A stretch of 6,657 bases of DNA from an uncultured Ignavibacteriota bacterium. Its GTDB lineage: Bacteria > Bacteroidota > Ignavibacteria > UBA10030 > UBA8401. Below the pieces are notes generated by a model. It saw nothing but the letters and a program-made list of their open reading frames with translations. It had not been told where the DNA came from and did no database searches. Positions 1 through 5,129 of this stretch are shown here, piece after piece (the stretch's first letter is position 1; each line of letters begins with the position of its first letter). The stretch lies in contig CAIVNT010000455.1 in assembly GCA_903907305.1 (NCBI GenBank), positions 1 through 6,657 of the forward strand, in the 5' to 3' direction. A program made the position numbers and the translations under genes.

Positions 1-1
1 A

Positions 2-478
2 CAGTTGCAATGGCTGGAAGATTGTCTCTCCAACAGCATCGCACCGTTCAAATTCATCGTCAACGGGAATCAGGTGCTGAACTCCAACGGCGAGTTCTAT
101 GAAGCGATGCCGCAATTCACCAAAGAATATACGGAGCTAGTTGCGTATATTAAGAAGAACAGGATCTCGGGTATTATCTTTTTAAGCGGGGACCGGCATC
201 ATACGGAGTTGGTCGTACATAATGACAGCACATTCTATCCTCTGTTTGATTTCACCAGTTCACCCTTGACGTCCGGACTCAATTCTCCTTTGTCTGGCAA
301 GGAGCAAAAAAATCCTTCCCGTGTGGAAGGAACTCTGGTGAATGACCAGCACAATTTCGGTATGCTCCGCTTCAGCGGACCGCACACCAACCGTGTGGTA
401 ACACTGGAATGTTACGATCTGCCCGGGACGCTTCGGTGGTCCAAAGCGGTCAAAGCAAATGATTTGAAAGTGAAATAA
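2..478 (+). CDS. PhoD-like metallophosphatase (alkaline phosphatase D family), C-terminal part only
   Basis: The reading frame is open from the left edge, so the start lies outside the window. About 158 residues are visible, ending at the TAA at 476-478. Family members are secreted or periplasmic metal-dependent phosphomonoesterases or phosphodiesterases. Seen here: an opening QWLE segment followed by APFKFIVNGNQVL, the strand and helix region that precedes the last metal-binding part in this family; then SGDRHHTEL (about 185-211), whose GDRHH supplies late metal/active-site ligands; then YPLFDFTSSPLTSG, the usual tail motif. A closing beta-rich stretch (FGMLRFSG, then VVTLECYD) fits the end of the fold. 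The N-terminal domain, any Tat or Sec signal and the first metal ligands are off the window, so substrate and export route cannot be judged. The response regulator starts 24 nt downstream with no terminator between them, so cotranscription is plausible. The TTG at 5-7 is an internal leucine codon, not a start. Confidence 0.88.
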   Translation, partial: QLQWLEDCLSNSIAPFKFIVNGNQVLNSNGEFYEAMPQFTKEYTELVAYIKKNRISGIIFLSGDRHHTELVVHNDSTFYPLFDFTSSPLTSGLNSPLSGKEQKNPSRVEGTLVNDQHNFGMLRFSGPHTNRVVTLECYDLPGTLRWSKAVKANDLKVK

Positions 479-502
479 TCGCGTCAATATGAAAGCAGCA
501 TT

Positions 503-1195
503 ATGAAAGAAACAAAAGCTAAGATCCTGATCGTTGAAGATGAGAAGAAGATCTCCGCCGTACTGCGGAAGGGACTTGAAGAGGAAAAATATTCCGTCGA
601 TGATGCCTTCGACGGTGAAAAAGGAGAACAACTCGCTCTAAAAAACAAGTATGATCTGATCATTCTTGATATCATGCTTCCAAAAAAGGACGGCATTCAG
701 ATCCTCAGTGCAATTCGTTCTTCGAACATCGAGGTTCCTGTTCTTATGCTGACGGCAAAAGGAACAGTCGAGGATCGTGTGAAAGGTCTCGACACCGGCG
801 CAGATGACTATCTCGTAAAGCCGTTCGCAATTACGGAACTGCTCGCGCGCGTCCGCTCACTGCTCCGCAGAAAGAAAGATGCCGAAAAGTCCGCCACCAC
901 GTTGACCATTGCTGATCTCACTTTGGATCTAGTCGCACGCAAAGTGATCCGCGGCGGCAAAGTGATCGATCTGACCTCGAAAGAGTTCTCGCTGTTAGAG
1001 TATTTCATCCGCAACAAGAATAAAACCCTGAACCGCAGCACCATCACCGAACACATTTGGAATTATAATTTCGATACAGGCACAAATATCATTGACGTCT
1101 ATATCAATCATCTTCGGACGAAGATCGACGGAGGTTTCACGGTAAAACTTCTTCACACCATACGCGGTGTGGGATATGTTCTGAAAGATCAATAG
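503..1195 (+). CDS. OmpR/PhoB-family response regulator (receiver + winged-helix DNA-binding domain)
   Basis: Cytoplasmic transcription factor of 230 residues, the normal length for the family. The receiver domain (about 7-120) has the full active site: acidic pair E12-D13, phosphoacceptor D56 in LIILDIMLP, switch residue T84 in MLTAKG, Y103, and K106 in the LVKPF motif. A short linker (about 121-132) leads to the winged-helix output domain (about 133-228), with the recognition-helix region NIIDVYINHLRTKI and the C-terminal hairpin TIRGVGYVL. All are canonical, so this should be a phosphorylation-controlled DNA-binding regulator. Family resemblance is nearest to the CusR/ArlR/MprA type, but this cannot fix a signal. 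The ATG at 503 starts the conserved receiver fold at once; no strong Shine-Dalgarno sequence precedes it. The kinase begins 6 nt after the stop codon, which marks the two as a cognate pair. Target promoters are not visible. Confidence 0.96.
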   Translation: MKETKAKILIVEDEKKISAVLRKGLEEEKYSVDDAFDGEKGEQLALKNKYDLIILDIMLPKKDGIQILSAIRSSNIEVPVLMLTAKGTVEDRVKGLDTGADDYLVKPFAITELLARVRSLLRRKKDAEKSATTLTIADLTLDLVARKVIRGGKVIDLTSKEFSLLEYFIRNKNKTLNRSTITEHIWNYNFDTGTNIIDVYINHLRTKIDGGFTVKLLHTIRGVGYVLKDQ

Positions 1196-1201
1196 ATACT
1201 G

Positions 1202-2719
1202 ATGAAAAACCTCCGGAGTTCCATTCGTTTTAAGCTGACTCTCTATTATTCCCTCATCGTCGGAGGGACACTGCTCGGATTTGCCCTCGCTTCCTATTAC
1301 TTTACCGAACAGAATCTGCTCACCAGTTTAGACCGCTCCCTCTATAATGAAGTCGTTTGGCTGAAGAACTTCATTGAACCGCGCGCCAGCAAAGTAAAAT
1401 TGAAGAAACAACGGATCATTCCAAAACTGCAACCGGCCAATGAAAAGAAATCTCCTGCGAAAGTGATCAGAAAAACGGATGAAGTGGAGATCGTCAATAT
1501 CGATTCAACGGATGTGGAATTCGACGCCATCTGGAATCAGATCTACGAACACACACTGCTCACTCCGAAGAAACAGATCATTCAGATCAAGGATAGGAAC
1601 GGAGACATCCTCTATAAATCCGGACTCGGGAAAGAAGACATCACGTTCGACGATGTTCCGCAGGATATTACAAAACTGGTCACCGTGTGGAATGCGAAAG
1701 GCCAGCCGCTGCGTCTTGCTGTCAGTCAAGACAGGACGATGAAAGTGTATGTTGCGTATCCCATTTCCGAGATCAACGAAGTTCTCAGCAATCTCTTCTT
1801 CATTTTTATCTATCTCATTCCCGTGGCCATCGTCATTTCCATCGGCGGCGGATGGTTCCTCGCTACGCGTTCACTGAAACCGGTGGATGATATTGCGCGG
1901 ACTGCCAGAGCCATTACCGCGCTTAATCTCGATCAGCGCATTCAGTTCACAGGAATGGATGATGAACTCGGAAGACTTGTCGCAACATTCAACGAGATGA
2001 TCAGCCGGCTGCAGCTTTCCTTCGCACAGATCCAGCAGTTCTCCAGCGATGCATCCCACGAACTCCGCACACCGCTCACCATCATGCGCGGCGAGATCGA
2101 ACTTGCGCTCCGTTCCAAGAAACAGACAACGGAAGAATACCGCAAAGTGCTTTCAAGTTCACTCGAAGAGACGATGCACATGACTGCCATCATCGAGAAT
2201 CTTCTGACCCTCGCAAAAGCGGACCGCGGAATGACCAACTTCGCAACGGAAGATGTCTGGCTCCGCTCCATTGTTCAGGAATTGTATGAGGACTGTGAGA
2301 TCCTTGCAGAGAGTAAGAATATTTCTGTCCGCACCGGTGTTTTGGATGATGCTTTGATCATAGGTGATTCTGTCCGACTTCGTCAGCTCCTGCTGAATCT
2401 GATCGACAATGCTATTAAATACACACCGGACAACGGCACGGTAGAGATCTCGCTCATCCGTGAACAGCGCTTCGCAAAGATCCTTATCAAAGATTCCGGT
2501 GCCGGAATCCCTGCGGAAGACCTGACAAAGATCTTCGACCGTTTCTTCCGCGTGGATAGAGCCCGCACGCGCGATCTCGGCGGCAGCGGTCTCGGACTCT
2601 CTATCTCCAAATGGATCGCCGACATCCACGGCGGCACCATCACCGTTGAAAGCGAAGTGAATAAAGGAAGCACATTCACGGTTACTCTGCCGCTGAAACC
2701 GCAGTCAACGGAAAAATAA
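1202..2719 (+). CDS. Membrane sensor histidine kinase, cognate to the upstream response regulator
   Basis: Inner-membrane sensor kinase of 505 residues. Order of parts: TM1 (about 11-33), a periplasmic sensor region (about 35-195), TM2 (about 196-220), a HAMP linker (about 220-272), HisKA (about 275-341) and HATPase_c (about 385-498). The phosphorylated histidine is H286 in SSDASHELRTPL. The ATP-binding boxes are intact: N box with N399 and N403 (NLIDNAIKYTPDNG), G1 box DSGAGIP (431-437), F box IFDRFFRVD (444-452), and G2 box GGSGLGLSI (460-468). The N-terminal layout and the LDRSLYNEV start of the periplasmic region match the broad CusS/ArlS-like class. An oddity is a strongly basic, proline-containing stretch at 61-91 in the sensor region (12 Lys/Arg in 31 residues), followed by an acidic stretch. 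The ATG at 1202 is taken because TM1 follows directly; no strong ribosome binding site is seen, and translational coupling with the regulator 6 nt upstream is likely. The ligand is unknown. Confidence 0.96.
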   Translation: MKNLRSSIRFKLTLYYSLIVGGTLLGFALASYYFTEQNLLTSLDRSLYNEVVWLKNFIEPRASKVKLKKQRIIPKLQPANEKKSPAKVIRKTDEVEIVNIDSTDVEFDAIWNQIYEHTLLTPKKQIIQIKDRNGDILYKSGLGKEDITFDDVPQDITKLVTVWNAKGQPLRLAVSQDRTMKVYVAYPISEINEVLSNLFFIFIYLIPVAIVISIGGGWFLATRSLKPVDDIARTARAITALNLDQRIQFTGMDDELGRLVATFNEMISRLQLSFAQIQQFSSDASHELRTPLTIMRGEIELALRSKKQTTEEYRKVLSSSLEETMHMTAIIENLLTLAKADRGMTNFATEDVWLRSIVQELYEDCEILAESKNISVRTGVLDDALIIGDSVRLRQLLLNLIDNAIKYTPDNGTVEISLIREQRFAKILIKDSGAGIPAEDLTKIFDRFFRVDRARTRDLGGSGLGLSISKWIADIHGGTITVESEVNKGSTFTVTLPLKPQSTEK

Positions 2720-2742
2720 GGTTGTTTCGGATATTCTGGATC

Positions 2743-2867
2743 ATTGTCATTCTGAACGGAGTCCCGATGTTTTTCGGGACGCAGTGAAGAATCTGATGCG
2801 AATATTTTTTATTTCCTTCAGATTCTTCGCTTCGCCCTCCGGGCATCGCTCAGAATAGCATGACAAT
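2743..2867. repeat. Composite inverted-repeat element (MITE/REP-like dispersed repeat)
   Basis: The element begins ATTGTCATTCTG (2743-2754) and ends CAGAATAGCATGACAAT (2851-2867). The ends are inverted copies, apart from a short insertion in the right one. Inside lies a second, perfect 11-bp inverted pair: GAAGAATCTGA (2786-2796) and TCAGATTCTTC (2818-2828). Two small hairpins sit between the outer and inner arms, one on each side (2761-2780 and 2834-2844). From memory, repeats of the type TGTCATTCTGAA...GAAGAATCT...AGATTCTTC...CAGAATGACA are scattered through intergenic regions of many Bacteroidota/Ignavibacteriota-like genomes; I cannot search to confirm this. There is no reading frame in it, so any spread would depend on an enzyme encoded elsewhere. 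It lies 24 nt after the kinase stop codon, so read-through RNA would fold into a long stem that could end or protect the transcript. Confidence 0.75.
2761..2780. repeat. Hairpin in the left half of the composite repeat
   Basis: GTCCCGA (2761-2767) and TCGGGAC (2774-2780) form a perfect 7-bp stem with a 6-nt loop. It interrupts the outer-to-inner arm continuity of the element. A smaller stem, GCCC-TCC-GGGC (2834-2844), occupies the matching place in the right half. No T-tract follows, so it is not a typical intrinsic terminator. Confidence 0.6.
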
Positions 2868-2916
2868 TCAACGATGTCGTGTCCGATATAACACTCAATT
2901 TCTTCCCCCCTGTGCA

Positions 2917-2945
2917 TTGCATCTTGCCGTGTGATTGACTATTTT
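2917..2945 (+). promoter_or_regulatory. Weak sigma70-like promoter candidate for the permease gene
   Basis: TTGCAT (2917-2922) and TATTTT (2940-2945) are separated by exactly 17 nt. The match to consensus is partial (3 of 6 and 4 of 6), and the host's own promoter rules are unknown. A start site near 2950-2953 would leave a short leader with the ribosome binding site at 2964. It would also exclude the TTG at 2935 as a start codon. The location, between the repeat element and the permease gene, is sensible, but this is an inference. Confidence 0.3.
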
Positions 2946-2963
2946 TTTCGCATCAATCATACC

Positions 2964-2967
2964 GGAG
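2964..2967 (+). promoter_or_regulatory. Ribosome binding site that decides the permease start
   Basis: GGAG lies 6 nt before the ATG at 2974, a good Shine-Dalgarno sequence and spacing. The longer reading-frame start at the TTG at 2935 has no such site, and it would add a 13-residue extension that family members do not need. The ATG at 2974 is therefore preferred. Confidence 0.7.
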
Positions 2968-2973
2968 AATCAA

Positions 2974-4371
2974 ATGTCTTCTGATCCGCAAAAACAAACT
3001 CTTGCACGTCGTTTAACCCTCACTAATGCCGTTATGGTCGTCATCGGCTCCGTGATCGGCTCGGGAATTTTCCTGACACCGCAGAATGTTGCTGCGAATG
3101 TCGATGTGCCCGGACTGATGATCGGCGTGTGGATCCTTACCGGATTGTTGACACTGGCAGGCGCGTTGACGAACGCAGAAGTAGCGAGTCTCATTCCCGA
3201 AGCGGGCGGACAATATGTTTTCTTCCGGGTCACATTCGGTCAGTTAACAGCATTTCTCTACGGCTGGACGACATTCATTGTCTATCAGACCGGTTCTATT
3301 GCAGCGATTGCTGTTGCATTTGCAAAATATCTCGGATACTTCATCGATCTTCCGCATCTCGGACCTGAGCTTGAAGCATGGCAGCTGCCGCTGCTCGGGA
3401 ACATTTATCCCCTTAAAAATGTCGGCATCACAATGGTGGCGATCGGAGCGATCATCACCGTGACCACTATCAATTATTTTGGAGTTCAGTTCGGCGGCAT
3501 CATACAAAATGTCTTTACATCCTTAAAAATAGTCGCAATCGGAGCAATTATCGTTCTTGCATTCACTTCCGGAAAAGGAAACGTTGACCACTTCTTCCCG
3601 CTTTGGGGAATGCCCTCATCCGGTTCGTTGCTTGCTGCTGTGGGAATCGCGATGATCGCCACTCTCTGGTCCTACGACGGATGGAATTCGCTGACGTATC
3701 TCGCGGGGGAAGTGATCGAACCTCAAAAAAATATTCCCCGCGCACTCATCATCGGAACGCTTGCCGTCATTCTTATCTACGTCACCACGAATATGGCGTA
3801 TCTGTACATTCTACCGATCAACGAGATCGCTCATTCCAAACTTGTCGCAGCGGATGTGATGAATGTGGTCTTCTACGGCTGGGGCGGCGCCATCATCTCT
3901 GCCATGGTCATGATCTCCACGTTCGGCACAGTGAATGCTACATCCATGACGACTGCCCGTGTATTCTACGCGATGGCGAAGGACAAAATGTTCTTTAAGA
4001 GTATGGGAGAAGTTCATCCGAAATTCCGCACGCCGAATAAATCCTTGCTCGTGCAGTGCGCGTGGGCGTGCATTCTGTGTCTGACAGGAACCTACGATCA
4101 AATCTTCACGTATGTGATCTTTGCGGGCTGGATATTCTACGCGCTCGGTGGTGTGGCAGTATTCATTCTCCGTGCAAAACAGCCGAATGCAGTCCGTTCA
4201 TACAAAGTGCCGTTCTATCCGGTCATTCCCGTGGCGTTCATACTCGTTGCAACGTGGTTCGTCTATAATACGATCGTCCATCAGACACGCGATTCAATGG
4301 TGGGATTGTTCCTTGTAGCCGCCGGAATTCCGTTCTATCTGTATTGGAACAAGCAGATGATGAAAGCGTAA
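2974..4371 (+). CDS. Amino-acid permease of the APC superfamily (LAT/SteT-like)
   Basis: Inner-membrane transporter of 465 residues from the ATG at 2974, the usual size, with about 12 hydrophobic spans. The TM1 signature GSVIGSGIFLTP (25-36) is the unwound substrate-binding helix typical of APC carriers. Others follow: NAEVASLIPEAGGQY (67-81) in the TM2/loop region; SYDGWNSLTYLAGEVIEP (233-250) at TM6, the hallmark of the LAT/SteT-like branch; ARVFYAMAKDKMFF (328-341) after TM8; and the HPKFRTPNKS loop (348-357). YKVPFYPVIPV (410-420) precedes the last spans. Together these support uptake or exchange of amino acids. Serine/threonine or another neutral amino acid is the nearest family guess, but the substrate cannot be assigned from sequence. 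The gene stands alone: a repeat element separates it from the kinase and a strong terminator follows 16 nt after the stop. No truncation or frameshift is seen. Confidence 0.94.
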   Translation: MSSDPQKQTLARRLTLTNAVMVVIGSVIGSGIFLTPQNVAANVDVPGLMIGVWILTGLLTLAGALTNAEVASLIPEAGGQYVFFRVTFGQLTAFLYGWTTFIVYQTGSIAAIAVAFAKYLGYFIDLPHLGPELEAWQLPLLGNIYPLKNVGITMVAIGAIITVTTINYFGVQFGGIIQNVFTSLKIVAIGAIIVLAFTSGKGNVDHFFPLWGMPSSGSLLAAVGIAMIATLWSYDGWNSLTYLAGEVIEPQKNIPRALIIGTLAVILIYVTTNMAYLYILPINEIAHSKLVAADVMNVVFYGWGGAIISAMVMISTFGTVNATSMTTARVFYAMAKDKMFFKSMGEVHPKFRTPNKSLLVQCAWACILCLTGTYDQIFTYVIFAGWIFYALGGVAVFILRAKQPNAVRSYKVPFYPVIPVAFILVATWFVYNTIVHQTRDSMVGLFLVAAGIPFYLYWNKQMMKA

Positions 4372-4387
4372 AACAAATATATGATCC

Positions 4388-4423
4388 AAAAAAAAGCCCG
4401 TTCTGATATAGAACGGGCTTTTT
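4388..4423. terminator. Strong intrinsic terminator, probably bidirectional
   Basis: AAAAAGCCCGTTCT (4391-4404) and AGAACGGGCTTTTT (4410-4423) form a perfect 14-bp stem with a 5-nt GATAT loop. The GC core is flanked by T5 on the + strand and by A8 (4388-4395) on the left, which reads as U8 on the - strand. It therefore ends the permease transcript 16 nt after its stop codon, and it could also stop leftward transcripts entering from the convergent barrel gene. Confidence 0.93.
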
Positions 4424-4443
4424 GCGTTGATTTAAAAAAATAC

Positions 4444-4482
4444 CGTGGAGACGGAGAATTATCTCTACGACGGTGATTTTTT
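4444..4482 (+). repeat. Imperfect hairpin followed by a T-tract (possible second terminator or decayed repeat)
   Basis: CGTGGAGA (4444-4451) pairs with TCTCTACG (4462-4469) over 8 bp with one G-T pair and a 10-nt loop. T6 follows at 4477-4482, seven bases after the stem, which is too far for a good terminator. The arm resembles the CGTAGAGACG repeats I recall from environmental bacterial genomes, so a decayed repeat is as likely. The rest of the stretch up to 4523 shows nothing I can name. Confidence 0.35.
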
Positions 4483-4568
4483 CGCAATTGGGATGGATGG
4501 GTATCTATCCCTGTATATTTTCTTCCCTGCCGGCCATCTTTTGTGCGGGCATGTTCTATTGTAACAAA

Positions 4569-4590
4569 AGGGCGGACTATTGTCCGCCCT
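4569..4590. repeat. A-type hairpin 1
   Basis: AGGGCGGAC (4569-4577) and GTCCGCCCT (4582-4590) give a perfect 9-bp stem with a TATT loop. No T-tract follows on either side. Confidence 0.8.
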
Positions 4591-4640
4591 GCTATTATCT
4601 TTGTGTCTCAGCGCCTTTGCGGTGAATCATCCTCGAACGC

Positions 4641-4662
4641 GGTCCGGACGGGCGTCCGGACC
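4641..4662. repeat. B-type hairpin 1
   Basis: GGTCCGGAC (4641-4649) and GTCCGGACC (4654-4662) form a perfect 9-bp stem with a GGGC loop. Compared with B-type hairpin 2, the outer five pairs are the same and the inner four are changed on both sides with pairing kept. Confidence 0.8.
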
Positions 4663-4762
4663 TACAATTCTCATCCGTGATAATCCATTCTTTCCGGGTC
4701 ATCCCTGCCAGCCGTCGTTGTGGCGGGTGTGCTCTTTTGCTGACGTGTTCTACAAAACAAAG

Positions 4763-4780
4763 GGCGGACTTGCGTCCGCC
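4763..4780. repeat. A-type hairpin 2
   Basis: GGCGGAC (4763-4769) and GTCCGCC (4774-4780) form a perfect 7-bp stem with a TTGC loop. The stem sequence is shared with hairpin 1; the loop differs. Confidence 0.78.
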
Positions 4781-4783
4781 ACT

Positions 4784-4869
4784 ACATTTCTTCTTTGCGT
4801 CTCAGCAACGTTGCTGCAAGTTCTTATAAATTGTGGTCCGAGCAACGCTCGGACCTACAATTCGTATCC
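4784..4869 (+). repeat. 86-bp direct repeat, copy 1
   Basis: This segment recurs at 4999-5084, exactly 215 nt downstream, with no gaps and three substitutions (about 96.5% identity). All three are transitions: C/T at 4798, G/A at 4840 and C/T at 4848. It contains the 14-bp palindrome and a B-type hairpin. Confidence 0.92.
4835..4855. repeat. B-type hairpin 2
   Basis: GGTCCGAGC (4835-4843) and GCTCGGACC (4847-4855) form a perfect 9-bp stem with an AAC loop. Confidence 0.8.
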
Positions 4870-4928
4870 TTGCTAATCCGCCGAATCCGTGTTCTATTGA
4901 TTTTGGCGGACCTGTTCTATAAAACAAA

Positions 4929-4996
4929 GGGCGGACTTGCCCGCCAATCACAAAGTAATGCCTTCGGCAAAAGCGCGGCGGGTAAACTGTCCGCCC
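4929..4996. repeat. Enlarged nested A-type hairpin
   Basis: The outer arms GGGCGGAC (4929-4936) and GTCCGCCC (4989-4996) are the ordinary A-type arms pushed 52 nt apart. Directly inside, TTGCCCGCC (4937-4945) pairs with GGCGGGTAA (4977-4985) with one weak pair. Further in, TGCC-TTC-GGCA (4959-4969) forms a small stem. The whole could fold as one long, GC-rich stem with a small bulge (ACT, 4986-4988). Confidence 0.72.
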
Positions 4997-4998
4997 CA

Positions 4999-5084
4999 AC
5001 ATTTCTTCTTTGTGTCTCAGCAACGTTGCTGCAAGTTCTTATAAATTGTGGTCCAAGCAACGTTCGGACCTACAATTCGTATCC
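4999..5084 (+). repeat. 86-bp direct repeat, copy 2
   Basis: Second copy of the segment at 4784-4869. The differences from copy 1 are at 5013, 5055 and 5063; two of them fall in the B-type stem and weaken it. Confidence 0.92.
5050..5070. repeat. B-type hairpin 3 (weakened)
   Basis: GGTCCAAGC (5050-5058) and GTTCGGACC (5062-5070) with an AAC loop. Relative to hairpin 2, one pair becomes an A-C mismatch and another a G-T wobble, so this copy appears to be decaying. Confidence 0.65.
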
Positions 5085-5129
5085 GTGAAAATCCGTCCGA
5101 TCCGCTTTTTCCGTGTTCCTTTTGCTAAA

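Larger units (their letters stand above)
4524..4701. repeat. Repeat unit 1 of the intergenic cluster
   Basis: This is the first of three related non-coding units between the permease terminator and the barrel gene. It opens with a GC-rich 30-nt segment (4524-4553) that recurs at 4702-4731. Then come TGTTCTATT (4552), an A-type hairpin (4569-4590), a CTTTGTGTCTCAGC box (4599-4612), a B-type hairpin (4641-4662), and CTACAATTCTCATCCGTGA (4662-4680). The part between the CTCAGC box and the B hairpin differs from units 2 and 3: it reads GCCTTTGCGGTGAATC (4613-4628), which I recall as a widespread dispersed repeat. The unit thus looks assembled from exchangeable modules. Open frames across it share peptide only because the DNA repeats; they have no start or ribosome-site support. 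Confidence 0.75.
4702..4912. repeat. Repeat unit 2 of the intergenic cluster
   Basis: Same order as unit 1: the GC-rich segment (4702-4731), then TGTTCTACAAAACAAAGGG (4746-4764), an A-type hairpin (4763-4780), the CTTTGCGTCTCAGC box, a B-type hairpin (4835-4855) and CTACAATTCGTATCC. A tail with AATCCGCCGAATCCGTGTTC (4875-4894) resembles the tail of unit 3. From 4784 to 4869 it is nearly identical to unit 3. The box runs into a perfect 14-bp palindrome, CAGCAACGTTGCTG (4803-4816), that unit 1 lacks. Confidence 0.8.
4913..5120. repeat. Repeat unit 3 of the intergenic cluster
   Basis: It begins TGTTCTATAAAACAAAGGG (4913-4931) without the GC-rich leading segment of units 1 and 2. Its A-type hairpin is enlarged into a nested structure (4929-4996). 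The second copy of the 86-bp repeat (4999-5084) follows, with the CTTTGTGTCTCAGC box, the palindrome (5018-5031) and a weakened B-type hairpin. The tail ATCCGTGAAAATCCGTCCGA (5081-5100) matches a dispersed repeat I remember from environmental genomes. The right boundary, near 5120, is approximate. It ends about 10 nt from the stop codon of the convergent gene, so it lies in or next to that gene's 3' untranslated region. Confidence 0.78.

Noticed and set aside
260..2679. Long minus-strand and alternate-frame open frames across the phosphatase, regulator and kinase genes
   Set aside because: They are shadows of strongly supported plus-strand genes with intact family motifs, and their translations match no recognisable domain.
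2761..2780. Intrinsic terminator for the kinase gene
   Set aside because: The stem is good but no T-tract follows, and it is part of the composite repeat. A role in ending the transcript remains possible but is not shown.
2935..2973. Longer permease start at the TTG at 2935
   Set aside because: There is no ribosome binding site for it, it overlaps the promoter-like sequence, and the ATG at 2974 has GGAG at good spacing.
4840..5063. Reading the three transitions between the 86-bp copies as a mutagenic signature, such as CpG deamination
   Set aside because: Three changes are too few, and only some sit in CpG context.
4524..5120. CRISPR array
   Set aside because: The units are about 180-210 nt and internally structured. 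There are no short identical repeats with regular unique spacers and no cas genes.
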